A stretch of DNA of 64,000 nt from Streptococcus gordonii (GTDB lineage Bacteria; Bacillota; Bacilli; Lactobacillales; Streptococcaceae). Shown here piece after piece: positions 47,228 to 56,910 of the stretch. Below the pieces are notes generated by a model that was not told the origin of the DNA, did not search any database, and saw nothing but the letters and a program-made list of their open reading frames with translations. The stretch covers positions 1 to 64,000 of the forward strand of contig NZ_LQWV01000039.1 of NCBI RefSeq assembly GCF_001553855.1. Reading direction: 5' to 3'. The translations under genes and the position numbers were made by a program. Positions within the stretch are counted from its first letter, which is position 1. Each line of letters opens with the position of its first letter.

Positions 47228-49678
47228 TTACTTAATATAAGCTGAGAAGACTTCTTCGTCTGAAATGGTATCAGAGATAAAGCTGCCGTTACTGGTTCGC
47301 TCTGATAAGCCGAGCTCAGTTAGGTTTACATCATAGACAGTTCCTTTATTAGAAATCACCTGCAAAATTTGCTCCTCACTGGCTTCTGCTTCTGTTGTGA
47401 AGAGGTCAAAGTCAACTGCTTCGCCAAAGACTGGTCCAGCTGCAAAGACACGATGGGGCTTGGTCTTAAGCTCTCTCAGAACTTGGAGACCACGATTTGC
47501 ACGACTAGTAACAGGAATATCTGCGACTGCCATACGCTTGAGCGAACCGCGCTGAGTTAGGATGTAAAGCGAGTCTGTGTTGGCGATAAAGGCTGCCGCT
47601 AGAACATCGTCCTTCTTAAGATTGATGGCTTTAACCCCAGCTGCCTTAGCACCAATAACAGGTACTTCCTCAATATTGAAACGAAGGGCATAGCCATTCT
47701 TGGTCACGAGCATAACATCATCCAGCTTAATCGGCGCCAGAGCAATAACCTGGTCATCTTCATTTTTCAGCTTGGCAAACTTGAGCGACTTAGACTTGTA
47801 GGTCCGCCAAGGACTGAACTCCTTGCGCTCCACTCGCTTGATTTGTCCCAGCTTGGTCGCTGCAAAGTAAGTCCCTTCCTCAAAGCTGTCCAGTAATTCT
47901 GTATAGATAACCTCTTCCTTGGTATCAAAGTTACTGATGGTCTGGCTGAGGTGTTCTCCAATTTCTTTCCAGCGGATATCTGACAGCTCATGAACAGGCC
48001 GGTAAATAACATTTCCAAGACTTGTGAAAATTAGCAAATGCTGGGTCGTCTTGGCCGGGCTGACGAAAATCAGTCGGTCATCATCACGTTTGCCCATTTC
48101 TTCTAGGGTCGATGCTGAGAAGGAACGTGGACTGGTCCGTTTGATATAACCAGAACGTGTCACGCTGACATAGGTTTCTTCCTCAACGATGAGACTAGCT
48201 GTATCAATCTCGATAGCGTTTGCCGTATCCTGCAGCTCACTGAGACGCGGATTGCCAAACTTCTTCTTGACGTCACGGAGTTCTCGCTTCATAAGATTAT
48301 ACATGGTGCGCTCATCACCGATAATGGCTGCCAGCATGGCAATCTTCTCGCGTAGCTCTGCTTCTTCCTCTTCCAAAACCACGACGTCTGTATTGGTCAA
48401 ACGGTAGAGTTGGAGAGTGACGATAGCCTCAGCCTGCTCCTCAGTGAAATCATAGCTAACTTTCAGATTTTCCTTGGCGTCTGCTTTGTTTTCGGAAGCA
48501 CGAATCAGAGCAATCACCTCGTCTAAGATTGAAATAACCCGAATCAGTCCTTCCACGATATGGAGCCGTTTCTCAGCCTTGGCCTTGTCAAATCGGCTGC
48601 GAGCCAGAATGATCTCCTTGCGGTGGGCAATATAACTGGTTAAGATTGGCACAATTCCCACCAAACGCGGCGTGAAATTGTCGATCGCCACCATGTTGAA
48701 GTTGTAATTAACTTGCAAATCAGTGTACTTGAAAAGATAGTTAAGAATCAGCTCAGTATTAGCATCTTTCTTGAGCTCAATGGCAATGCGAAGACCGTCC
48801 CGGTCTGATTCGTCCCGCACCTCAGCAATGCCAGCCACCTTATTATTGACCCTCACATCGTCAATCTTCTTGACCAAGACCGCTTTATTAATCTCGTAAG
48901 GAATCTCAGTGATGATGATTTGCTCTTTACCGCCCTTCAACTTTTCAATCTCAGTTCTGGAACGCACCACGACGCGACCTTTACCAGTCTCATAGGCTTT
49001 CTTAATCTCATCACGGCCTTGGACAATAGCTCCTGTCGGGAAGTCTGGACCAGGCAGAAACTCCATGAGTTTGTCCACCTTGGCAGATGGATGGTCAATC
49101 ATATAGATGACCGCGTCAATGACTTCGGCTAGATTATGAGGTGGAATATCAGTCGCATAACCAGCGGAAATCCCAGTTGCTCCATTGACCAAAAGATTAG
49201 GAAAGGCTGCCGGCAGAACTGTCGGTTCCTTCTCGGTATCGTCAAAGTTCCAAGCAAAAGGAACGGTATCTTTCTCAATATCCTGCAAAAGATAACCAGC
49301 CATCTCAGACAAACGCGCCTCAGTATAACGCATAGCCGCCGGTGGATCACCGTCCATGGAACCATTGTTTCCGTGCATCTCAACGAGAATCTCACGATTT
49401 TTCCAGTCTTGAGACATGCGAACCATGGCGTCGTAGATGGAGCTGTCACCGTGGGGGTGAAAATTCCCCATGATGTTCCCGACAGACTTGGCTGACTTGC
49501 GGTAGCCCTTGTCAAAAGTATTGCCGTCCTTGTTCATGGAATAAAGAATACGGCGCTGAACAGGCTTCAAGCCATCGCGAATGTCTGGCAAGGCCCGCTC
49601 CTGAATGATGTATTTGGAGTAGCGACCAAAGCGCTCTCCCATGATGTCCTCAAGGGACATGTTTTGAATGTTAGACAT
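47228..49678 (-). CDS. parC: DNA topoisomerase IV subunit A
   Basis: Decatenates daughter chromosomes. The 816-aa product starts MSNIQNMSLEDIMGERFGRY, so the ATG at 49678 is used rather than a frame extension 30 nt upstream. The active tyrosine is Y118 in AAMRYTEARLSEM. The quinolone region [12 protein letters not shown] has S79 and D83, the susceptible state. parE lies about 2.1 kb upstream, with three small genes between them. Confidence 0.97.
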   Translation of the reverse strand: MSNIQNMSLEDIMGERFGRYSKYIIQERALPDIRDGLKPVQRRILYSMNKDGNTFDKGYRKSAKSVGNIMGNFHPHGDSSIYDAMVRMSQDWKNREILVEMHGNNGSMDGDPPAAMRYTEARLSEMAGYLLQDIEKDTVPFAWNFDDTEKEPTVLPAAFPNLLVNGATGISAGYATDIPPHNLAEVIDAVIYMIDHPSAKVDKLMEFLPGPDFPTGAIVQGRDEIKKAYETGKGRVVVRSRTEIEKLKGGKEQIIITEIPYEINKAVLVKKIDDVRVNNKVAGIAEVRDESDRDGLRIAIELKKDANTELILNYLFKYTDLQVNYNFNMVAIDNFTPRLVGIVPILTSYIAHRKEIILARSRFDKAKAEKRLHIVEGLIRVISILDEVIALIRASENKADAKENLKVSYDFTEEQAEAIVTLQLYRLTNTDVVVLEEEEAELREKIAMLAAIIGDERTMYNLMKRELRDVKKKFGNPRLSELQDTANAIEIDTASLIVEEETYVSVTRSGYIKRTSPRSFSASTLEEMGKRDDDRLIFVSPAKTTQHLLIFTSLGNVIYRPVHELSDIRWKEIGEHLSQTISNFDTKEEVIYTELLDSFEEGTYFAATKLGQIKRVERKEFSPWRTYKSKSLKFAKLKNEDDQVIALAPIKLDDVMLVTKNGYALRFNIEEVPVIGAKAAGVKAINLKKDDVLAAAFIANTDSLYILTQRGSLKRMAVADIPVTSRANRGLQVLRELKTKPHRVFAAGPVFGEAVDFDLFTTEAEASEEQILQVISNKGTVYDVNLTELGLSERTSNGSFISDTISDEEVFSAYIK

Positions 49679-49730
49679 AATAATTCTCTTTTTAATGTTT
49701 TGTTGCAAAGTAAATCTATATTTTATAAAT

Positions 49731-50465
49731 TTAACTGTTTCTTTGTAGGTAGTGAGAAAAGAAGAGCAATCCTACTAATCCTAGAATGAATAAAAGATTA
49801 ATTTTAATAACAAATAAGCTAAGTAGGGTATTAATTAGGCCGTGAAAAATGGCGCAATAAAGGATCGACTTAGTCTTTTTGAAAACAGCTGCTAGAAGAA
49901 TACTGAGATAAATTGCAAATAGACTGAATAATATAAAAGGCATCCTACTTTGGGAACTTCCAATCACAAACCATAAAGGTACATGCCATATTGCCCAAAT
50001 ACAACCTGTTATCAAACCAGAAATCCAAAAGGAGAATCTAGTTTCCAAAGTTGGTTGCAAGATGCCTCGCCATCCCAATTCTTCTTCGCCACCATAAACA
50101 CAGACTGCACTCAAAAAAACAACAAACAAATTTCCTAGTGGAAAAGCTGGATTAAGCTCCTTAGAAGAGAAAGCAATGACACCTGTCTGCACGAAAATTA
50201 GTAAAAGAAATAACAAAATATATTTCTTTGAGTCCCCTAAGATAAAAGAGACTATGCTTTTAATGGATTTTTGAGGCAAACAAGAAATGGCTGCAATGGT
50301 TGGACCGAAACCTCCTAGTAAATGGAGAAAAACTCCTAGTGGACTTGTTAGACTTAAGAGGCTCATTTGCGTCAGAAAAGCGAGCAATCCCCAACCAAAT
50401 CCCCAAGAAATGAGAAAACTAATCAGTAAAAATTTTGTTATCTTATTATTTTGTAAATGTTTCAT
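49731..50465 (-). CDS. CPBP (Abi) family intramembrane protease-like protein
   Basis: A polytopic membrane protein (about 244 aa) with the CPBP motifs EEELGWRG (EExxxR), WHVPLW and a third FHGLINTL histidine segment. Relatives act in bacteriocin self-immunity or as CAAX-type proteases, but no bacteriocin genes are near. The ATG at 50465 is preferred because AGGAGAGG lies 10 nt upstream; it overlaps the preceding gene by 20 nt. Membrane segments span most of the protein. Confidence 0.82.
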   Translation of the reverse strand: MKHLQNNKITKFLLISFLISWGFGWGLLAFLTQMSLLSLTSPLGVFLHLLGGFGPTIAAISCLPQKSIKSIVSFILGDSKKYILLFLLLIFVQTGVIAFSSKELNPAFPLGNLFVVFLSAVCVYGGEEELGWRGILQPTLETRFSFWISGLITGCIWAIWHVPLWFVIGSSQSRMPFILFSLFAIYLSILLAAVFKKTKSILYCAIFHGLINTLLSLFVIKINLLFILGLVGLLFFSHYLQRNS

Positions 50466-51279
50466 TTGTTTCAAGCCTCTCCTCAGCATATTCAATCATC
50501 TTCTCGGCGGTTTCTTTGTCATAGTGGAAGCCGGTTTTGAGAGAGAAAGCTTGGGCTTCTCTGTGGAAAAAGTCCATGGTAGCAAAGAGAGACTTAGTGA
50601 TTTTTTTCTGGTCAGAAAAATCAAGCAAGGCTGTAAATTCTTTCTCTTTCTCGATAGGCAAATGCTGAAAGAGGTACTTGTAGTTCTTGCCAACATCGAC
50701 CGTACCCTGATCTGCTGCCACTTGCCAAGCTAAAAGCTTGAGCAATTCTTGCTGGCAGATTCCATACAGATGGTCCGTCGCATAGACCAGGTGGTTCCGA
50801 TGAATGCCCTTGACTACATAGGCTGATATCCACCAGAATTCATTACAAGATTTGTCAAAGTCAGTCGCACTGGCTGGTGCCGTCCAATAGCGCTTGGGTG
50901 TTGGTACATAAGGATCGAAGAGTCCTTGTGGATCATCCAGAACCGTGAAATCCGCTTCGCTATCCACCCACTCTTTGATGTGCTCCTTGGGGCAAAGGGT
51001 CAAGTCTATCCGATTGCCATCTTCAAAGAGCATGAGATAGAGGCGACGATGGTCTAGTAGGACATGCTGATCAATCATACGCCTGCCAAACATTTCCAAC
51101 CAGGCAAGGTCAGCCACCAGAGCATGCAAATCCTCCACGATGTAAACCACATCATAGTCTTGGAACTCGTCCTTGGTAGCATTTGGATTTGTCCGCGAGC
51201 CGGACATGGCGACAGCGTCGACCTGTAGTGCTTTTGCGGTTTGCAAAATCACATCAAACATCTCGGTTTCTTTTCTCAT
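50446..51279 (-). CDS. ANT(6)-like aminoglycoside adenylyltransferase homologue
   Basis: A 277-aa member of the AadE/ANT(6) family. The nucleotidyltransferase site is MSGSRTNPNATKDEFQDYDV with the conserved GSR and the D-x-D region. Family blocks DGNRIDLTLCP and CNEFWWISAYVVKGIHRNH follow. Many streptococci carry a chromosomal homologue at this place; resistance to streptomycin cannot be assumed. It is coupled to the CPBP gene by overlap. No mobile-element signatures flank it. Confidence 0.8.
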   Translation of the reverse strand: MRKETEMFDVILQTAKALQVDAVAMSGSRTNPNATKDEFQDYDVVYIVEDLHALVADLAWLEMFGRRMIDQHVLLDHRRLYLMLFEDGNRIDLTLCPKEHIKEWVDSEADFTVLDDPQGLFDPYVPTPKRYWTAPASATDFDKSCNEFWWISAYVVKGIHRNHLVYATDHLYGICQQELLKLLAWQVAADQGTVDVGKNYKYLFQHLPIEKEKEFTALLDFSDQKKITKSLFATMDFFHREAQAFSLKTGFHYDKETAEKMIEYAEERLETNETFTK

Positions 51280-51287
51280 GGGAGCAC

Positions 51288-51386
51288 CTATCTTTTCAGT
51301 GGAACTTCTTTATATAGAATCAAAGTTGGCAAAGCGGATTCCTGCATGTCTCGAAAGATTAGACCGACCATTTCTAAAATAGTCAT
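51288..51386 (-). CDS. Possible 32-aa ORF or gene remnant
   Basis: The reading MTILEMVGLIFRDMQESALP continues with TLILYKEVPLKR to a stop just before the ANT(6)-like gene. There is no clear ribosome site. It may be the tail of a lost gene or a leader peptide. I do not recognise it. Confidence 0.2.
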   Translation of the reverse strand: MTILEMVGLIFRDMQESALPTLILYKEVPLKR

Positions 51387-51418
51387 CTATTCACTACTCT
51401 GATCAGCTAAAAGTAGCT

Positions 51419-51769
51419 CTACTTATCCTTTTTAAATTTGAAACTTTCTCCATTAGTTGCAGAAATTCCGTCGGATGTAAATGGTTGATATTCAATAGTA
51501 TTTTCATCAACTTTTTTTATCTGATGACGATTACCATTAGTATCAACAATGGTGAATTGATCCCCTTTTTTATCTTTTACTTCCCCTTTTTCAGCAATTT
51601 TTTCCTTACCGTTTAAAATGTTCCATTTACCTTGCTTTTCTTCAAAAACATAGGTGCCTTTTGTTTTTTCACTCTTCCATGTACCGTTTAGCCAAGCTTC
51701 CTGCGAAGAGCAAGCAGCTAGGATGAATACTGAAAATACAAGCAATGCCAGTGTATAGATTTTTTTCAT
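51419..51769 (-). CDS. Small lipoprotein
   Basis: The 116-aa product has a signal peptide with lipobox LAAC (lipidation at C20). The mature part (WLNGTWKSEKTKGTYVFEEK and KKGDQFTIVDTNGNRHQIKK) is a beta-rich domain like the lipocalin-type lipoproteins of streptococci. It would be surface exposed. Function unknown. It lies just after parE, 51 nt from its stop. Confidence 0.75.
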   Translation of the reverse strand: MKKIYTLALLVFSVFILAACSSQEAWLNGTWKSEKTKGTYVFEEKQGKWNILNGKEKIAEKGEVKDKKGDQFTIVDTNGNRHQIKKVDENTIEYQPFTSDGISATNGESFKFKKDK

Positions 51770-51820
51770 AATAAAACTCCTAAATAATGTAATTATCTAT
51801 AATGATTAGTTAAACAAATT

Positions 51821-53764
51821 TTAAAAAGCTGTCGCTTCTTCTAGCGTAAACTTGACATTATCCTCAATCCACTTGCGGCGTGGTTCGACCTTGTCACCCA
51901 TGAGGACATTGACACGGCGTTCGGCGCGAGCTAGATCTTCAATGGTGACACGGATGAGAGTGCGAGTTTCAGGGTTCATAGTGGTCTCCCAGAGTTGATC
52001 GGCATTCATTTCACCTAACCCCTTGTAGCGTTGAAGCATAGCTCCTTTGCCAAACTTGCGACGCAGGTCTTCCAGCTCGCCATCAGTCCAGGCATACTCG
52101 ACAACTTCGCTCTTTCCCTTACCCTTGGACATCTTGTAGAGAGGAGGAAGTGCGATATATACACGGCCAGCTTCAACCAGCGGACGCATATAGCGATAGA
52201 AAAAGGTCAGCAACAAGGTTTGAATATGGGCACCGTCAGTATCCGCATCGGTCATGATAATGATCTTGTCATAGTTGGCATCCTCAAGGGTAAAGTCTGA
52301 CCCAACACCCGCTCCAATCGTGTAGATCATGGTATTGATTTCTTCGTTCTTGAGAATGTCAGCCATCTTAGCCTTGGCGGTATTGATAACCTTACCTCGT
52401 AGGGGCAGGATGGCTTGGAACTTACGGTCACGTCCTTGCTTGGCAGAACCACCGGCAGAGTCTCCCTCAACCAGATAGAGTTCGTTCTTGGCTGGATTCT
52501 TAGATTGGGCCGGAGTTAGCTTACCAGAGAGTAAGCCCTTGTCTTTCTTATTTTTCTTGCCATTACGGCTTTCGTCACGTGCCTTGCGGGCCGCTTCCCG
52601 AGCATCTCTAGCCTTGATAGCCTTGCGGATGAGGTTTGATGCCAACTCACCATTTTCCAAGAGGAAGAAAGTCAGCTTGTCAGAGACAATGGAGTCCACA
52701 GCAGGACGAGCCAAGGGACTACCTAACTTGTCCTTAGTCTGGCCTTCAAACTGTAGATGTTCCTCAGGAACTAGGATTGATAAAACGGCAGATAGGCCCT
52801 CGCGGTAGTCTGAACCTTCCAGATTCTTATCCTTTTCCTTGAGCAGACCCGTCTTTCTGGCATAGTCGTTCATAGCCTTGGTAATAGCGGTCTTGAGCCC
52901 GGTCTCATGAGTACCACCGTCCTTGGTGCGCACATTATTGACAAATGATAAGATATTATCAGAGTAGCCGTCATTATACTGGAGAGCCACTTGAACTTGG
53001 AAACCACTTTCCTCTCCTTCAAAATAGAGAACCGGAGTCAGTGTTTCCTTGTCTTCATTGAGATAGCTGACAAAGTCTTCAACACCATTCTCATAATGGA
53101 ACTCTATTTCTTCGCCAGTGCGAGCATCCGTCAGAGACAGGCGGACATTCTTGAGCAGGAAGGCTGATTCCTTAAGTCGCTCAGCAATAGTGTTGTACTT
53201 GAAGTCTGTCGTTGAAAAAATCGTATCGTCCGGCATAAAGGTCACTTTGGTTCCAGACTTGGACTTAGGTGCAGTACCGATTTTCTTGAGCGTAGTGACT
53301 GGTTTTCCGCCATTTTCAAAGCGTTGCTTGTAGACTGTACCATCACGGGTAATTTCTACTTCTAACCAGCTAGATAGGGCATTAACGACCGAAGAACCTA
53401 CACCATGGAGTCCTCCTGAAGTTTTATAACCACCTTGACCAAACTTACCACCAGCATGTAATACTGTAAAAATGACCTCAACAGTAGGAATCCCCATAGC
53501 GTGCATACCAACTGGCATCCCGCGTCCATGGTCAGATACTGTTAAGCTCCCATCTTTATTGATGGTGACATCAATCCGATCACCAAAACCTGATAGAGCT
53601 TCATCAACTGCATTATCCACGATTTCCCACACTAAATGATGGAGTCCTGTCCCGTCAGTGGATCCGATATACATACCTGGACGTTTACGTACCGCATCCA
53701 ACCCTTCTAATACTTGAATGGCATCATCATTATAATTATTAATATTGATTTCCTTCTTTGCCAC
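51821..53764 (-). CDS. parE: DNA topoisomerase IV subunit B
   Basis: ATPase subunit of topoisomerase IV. The 647-aa protein has the GHKL site (VDNAVDEALSGFG, HGRGMPVGMH, GLHGVGSSVVNALS) and the Toprim region (LVEGDSAGGSAKQGRDRKFQ, DADTDGAHI). The start is GTG at 53764 with AGGAGG 6 nt upstream. It is divergent from plsY, an arrangement conserved in streptococci. Confidence 0.97.
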   Translation of the reverse strand: MAKKEININNYNDDAIQVLEGLDAVRKRPGMYIGSTDGTGLHHLVWEIVDNAVDEALSGFGDRIDVTINKDGSLTVSDHGRGMPVGMHAMGIPTVEVIFTVLHAGGKFGQGGYKTSGGLHGVGSSVVNALSSWLEVEITRDGTVYKQRFENGGKPVTTLKKIGTAPKSKSGTKVTFMPDDTIFSTTDFKYNTIAERLKESAFLLKNVRLSLTDARTGEEIEFHYENGVEDFVSYLNEDKETLTPVLYFEGEESGFQVQVALQYNDGYSDNILSFVNNVRTKDGGTHETGLKTAITKAMNDYARKTGLLKEKDKNLEGSDYREGLSAVLSILVPEEHLQFEGQTKDKLGSPLARPAVDSIVSDKLTFFLLENGELASNLIRKAIKARDAREAARKARDESRNGKKNKKDKGLLSGKLTPAQSKNPAKNELYLVEGDSAGGSAKQGRDRKFQAILPLRGKVINTAKAKMADILKNEEINTMIYTIGAGVGSDFTLEDANYDKIIIMTDADTDGAHIQTLLLTFFYRYMRPLVEAGRVYIALPPLYKMSKGKGKSEVVEYAWTDGELEDLRRKFGKGAMLQRYKGLGEMNADQLWETTMNPETRTLIRVTIEDLARAERRVNVLMGDKVEPRRKWIEDNVKFTLEEATAF

Positions 53765-53911
53765 AAGGAACCTCCTGCATTATTCATCCTTACTATCTTA
53801 CAAGTTTTTATAAAATTTTGCAAAAGTTTTTGTCACAAAAGCCTTGAAATAAACATTTTTATCGGATTAGACAAATAATTTACTAGATTGTTAAATACAA
53901 AGCAAAATTCG

Positions 53912-53920
53912 TGATATAAT
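53912..53920 (+). promoter_or_regulatory. Extended -10 of plsY, 6 nt from the ATG
   Basis: TGATATAAT is separated from the ATG by AAATTT only; a transcript would begin at about the start codon. Confidence 0.65.
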
Positions 53921-53926
53921 AAATTT

Positions 53927-54571
53927 ATGATAAATACAATTTTGGGCCTGATTTTGGCATATTTACTGGGTTCAATTCCAACTGGTTTATGGATTGGACA
54001 GATTTTCTTTAAAAAGAATTTACGAGAATACGGTAGTGGAAATACCGGCACAACTAATACTTTCCGTATTTTAGGAAAGACAGCTGGAACTGTTACTTTT
54101 GCAATCGACTTTCTAAAAGGAACTCTTGCAACCCTACTTCCACTTTTTCTCCATATCAATGGTATATCACCCATGATTTTTGGTCTAATAGCTGTTCTTG
54201 GCCACACCTTCCCAATTTTTGCTGAATTTAAGGGAGGCAAGGCCGTTGCTACAAGTGCAGGTGTTGTTCTTGGATTTTCTCCCCTCTTCTTTTCTTATTT
54301 GATTATTATTTTTATTGTAACACTTTACTTGGGAAGTATGATTTCTCTGGCTAGTATTGTTGTAGCTGGCTTTGCGATTCTTTCCGTTCTCATATTTCCT
54401 TCATTAGGAATTATCCTCCCTAGTTACGATCTTCTTTTTACTCTAATCATTATTCTTCTAGCATCAATTATTCTGATTCGACATAGAGATAACATGGAAA
54501 GAATTAAAAATAAATCGGAGAATCTTATCCCTTGGGGAATCAATATCACTAAACAAGTACCAAAAAAATAA
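53927..54571 (+). CDS. plsY: Glycerol-3-phosphate acyltransferase PlsY
   Basis: Transfers acyl groups from acyl phosphate to glycerol 3-phosphate, the first step of phospholipid synthesis. The 214-aa integral membrane protein has the three PlsY motifs: [27 protein letters not shown] and [13 protein letters not shown]. The start matches homologues. There is no ribosome site; the -10 box is 6 nt before the ATG, so the mRNA is a candidate leaderless transcript. Confidence 0.96.
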   Translation: MINTILGLILAYLLGSIPTGLWIGQIFFKKNLREYGSGNTGTTNTFRILGKTAGTVTFAIDFLKGTLATLLPLFLHINGISPMIFGLIAVLGHTFPIFAEFKGGKAVATSAGVVLGFSPLFFSYLIIIFIVTLYLGSMISLASIVVAGFAILSVLIFPSLGIILPSYDLLFTLIIILLASIILIRHRDNMERIKNKSENLIPWGINITKQVPKK

Positions 54572-54590
54572 GCCCTAGGGCTTATTTTTT
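54563..54590. terminator. Bidirectional terminator between plsY and nt5e
   Basis: The 13-bp stem AAAAAATAAGCCC / GGGCTTATTTTTT with a 2-nt loop includes the stop codons of both convergent genes. Confidence 0.88.
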
Positions 54591-56769
54591 AGTCTTCTTG
54601 ACTCTTCTTGAAACCAAGGATTCCCAAGAAAGCAGTAAACAAGGATACAATAACTAAAGCAGGTGACTCTTTTGTTCCTGTTTCAGGAAGTCTAGCCTTA
54701 GATGATGCAAATGTTTTAGCAACATTAACTGTCAAAGGCTTACTGTTTGTAGCAACTTCTTCCTTCTTCTCTTCTTTTGCAGGATCTACTTTGGCTGCTG
54801 TCTTATAAGACGGTTGAACTACATTGCCATTTGCAGAGTAATTTGGAAGAGGTTGATAGTTTTGGCCACTTGGATTCTGATTAGACTGGCCATTTGGAAC
54901 ATCTGTTCTGCCAGGATAAGATTTTGGATCAGATGAATCTGTTCCATTTTTGATTTCTTCAATATCAGAAACTCCATCTCCATCACTATCTTTTTTAGAA
55001 GAGATAGAAATCGTACGGGAATTTGGATTTATAACCGAATATGCAGTCAAATCTGCTTTAGCTAAATAATCGGCAAAAGCCACGTCCATAGAAGGACCTT
55101 CTTCTCGCGCACCACCCAGCATGGTGTAACCATCACCACCGGCTGCTAAGAAATCATTTGTTGTCAAATAGTACTCTTTAGCAGGATCTAAGCTTTCATA
55201 CTTACCGGTTTCTGGATTTTTAATTTCGATGTGCAAAATACGTTTTTCAGCAGGCAAGGTTGTATCGTAATAAACCTTAGCACCTGAAACCTGTAGGAAG
55301 CCTCCGCTTGGCTCAAGAAGGGGTTGGCCATTTTCATCCAAAACAGGCTGACCATTTTTTTCTTGTAAAATAGATCCAAGAGATTTAGCAAACATATCAG
55401 CAATGTTTTGTCCCGTTACTTTGATTTGAGAAATAGTGTTTCCGAAAGGAAGGACAGCGATCACATCACCTTTTGTAATTGGCTTATCTTTGGCAATTGT
55501 TTCACGCAAACCACCACCGTTTGTCACAGCAAGATCTGTTTTATGGCTAAATCCAGTTTGGCCGTATTCGTAAAGGGCGTCCGCTACCACATTACCAAGG
55601 TTTGTCTCACGAACCCGAACATTTTCACGCTGGCCGTTTAGCTCAACTGGGCTATTGGCACGAACAACTTTAGCATTTTCAGCATCATATCTTTCTTTAA
55701 TTTCTTTGACCATGGCTGCTATTTTAGCATTTGGTACCACATCTTTAGTAGAAGCTGCAGAGATTTGTTGTGGATTTCCCAATAATTGATTAGCCTTATA
55801 AGTAATTTTACCAATGTTATTCAAATAACTTCCCGTTTGGTTATAAGTAACATTGTCTCCATAGGTTGTAGATTGAACTGTATGAGAGTGACCATCAATA
55901 ACTGTTACGCGCTTACCTTTGAGCTTTGGATTATTTGAAAGAGCTTCAGCTAAAGTAGAGCCACGCCACTCTACTGGTGTAGTCGTATCAACACCCAAGT
56001 GGGCCAATACCACGTAGTTCTTGTATGATTTACCCTCTGCCGCAGCGCGAGCTTCTACTTCATCAATAACTGAATTAACTTCTGAGATAGGATCTTTAAA
56101 TGTTACGCCTTGAACATTCTTAGGATGAGTTTTGGTCGCAGTTTCAGGTGTTGTCACACCGATTACTACAAACTCATCACCTACAACATTCTTATCCTTA
56201 TCTACGATAGTTGATGCTTCAAACAAACGAGCACCATTTACATAGGTGTTAGAGCTTAAAAGAGGAAAATTAAGAATTTCTTTATATTTCTTTGCTTCAT
56301 CTAGGCCAAAGTCAAACTCGTGATTCCCAACAGCCATAGCATCGTAGCCCATCTCATTAAGTAGTTTAGCACGCTCTTCACCTTTGGAACTATTTGAAAT
56401 TGGCAAACCTTGAAAGGCATCTCCCGCATCAACTACAAGAGTTGAAGGATTGTTTTTCCTTTCCTCTTCAATAACGGCTGCTAATTTAGCGTCTCCAATA
56501 ACTCCTTTTTCTTCAACAATACGGCCGTGAACGTCATTTGTATGGATAATATTTGCTTCAGGCAAATCAATTTGTTGTCCGGAAGCGCTTTCTTCACCCT
56601 GCGCACTTGTAGCAATAGCTCCATCTGGGACATTCCCTTCTTGAGCTGAAGTTGCTGCTGCAACTTCTTGACTAGGTTCAGAAGCTACTTGTTCATCTGC
56701 GTATACTTGATGAGCTAGAAATGCTGGAGCAAGTAATAAAAGCGGTAAAAGAATTTTTTTCTTTTGCAT
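54589..56769 (-). CDS. nt5e: LPXTG-anchored 5'-nucleotidase
   Basis: A cell-wall ectonucleotidase that makes adenosine from adenine nucleotides; in S. sanguinis such an enzyme limits platelet aggregation. The 726-aa product has a signal peptide (cut after VYA), the metallophosphatase motifs HTNDVHGR (76-83), GNHEFDFG (148-155) and GHSHT, and a substrate domain with NGGGLRETI and NDFLAAGGDGYTM. A DSDGDGVSDIEE calcium-type motif precedes a Pro/Asn-rich linker and the sorting signal LPETG (694-698) with its hydrophobic stretch and KKSQED tail. GAGGACGG precedes the ATG. Confidence 0.95.
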   Translation of the reverse strand: MQKKKILLPLLLLAPAFLAHQVYADEQVASEPSQEVAAATSAQEGNVPDGAIATSAQGEESASGQQIDLPEANIIHTNDVHGRIVEEKGVIGDAKLAAVIEEERKNNPSTLVVDAGDAFQGLPISNSSKGEERAKLLNEMGYDAMAVGNHEFDFGLDEAKKYKEILNFPLLSSNTYVNGARLFEASTIVDKDKNVVGDEFVVIGVTTPETATKTHPKNVQGVTFKDPISEVNSVIDEVEARAAAEGKSYKNYVVLAHLGVDTTTPVEWRGSTLAEALSNNPKLKGKRVTVIDGHSHTVQSTTYGDNVTYNQTGSYLNNIGKITYKANQLLGNPQQISAASTKDVVPNAKIAAMVKEIKERYDAENAKVVRANSPVELNGQRENVRVRETNLGNVVADALYEYGQTGFSHKTDLAVTNGGGLRETIAKDKPITKGDVIAVLPFGNTISQIKVTGQNIADMFAKSLGSILQEKNGQPVLDENGQPLLEPSGGFLQVSGAKVYYDTTLPAEKRILHIEIKNPETGKYESLDPAKEYYLTTNDFLAAGGDGYTMLGGAREEGPSMDVAFADYLAKADLTAYSVINPNSRTISISSKKDSDGDGVSDIEEIKNGTDSSDPKSYPGRTDVPNGQSNQNPSGQNYQPLPNYSANGNVVQPSYKTAAKVDPAKEEKKEEVATNSKPLTVNVAKTFASSKARLPETGTKESPALVIVSLFTAFLGILGFKKSQED

Positions 56770-56875
56770 AAACCGTCCTCTTTTTCTTTTTTATTAGTTT
56801 TATTATATCGAAAAAGGGAGTAAAAGTGAATTATTTTCTGTACTTTACCTATGTATGTTCGTATCTAAACAAAAA

Positions 56876-56903
56876 AATCTGAGATTCTAATTATCTCAGA
56901 TTT
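56876..56903 (-). terminator. Terminator of pyrC
   Basis: The 10-bp stem AAATCTGAGA / TCTCAGATTT is followed by seven Ts on the minus strand. Confidence 0.85.
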
Positions 56904-56910
56904 CCATAGA

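Noticed and set aside
50446..51279. ANT(6)-like gene as a newly acquired resistance gene
   Set aside because: There are no mobile-element signals and base composition is unremarkable; chromosomal homologues are common, so acquired resistance is not supported.
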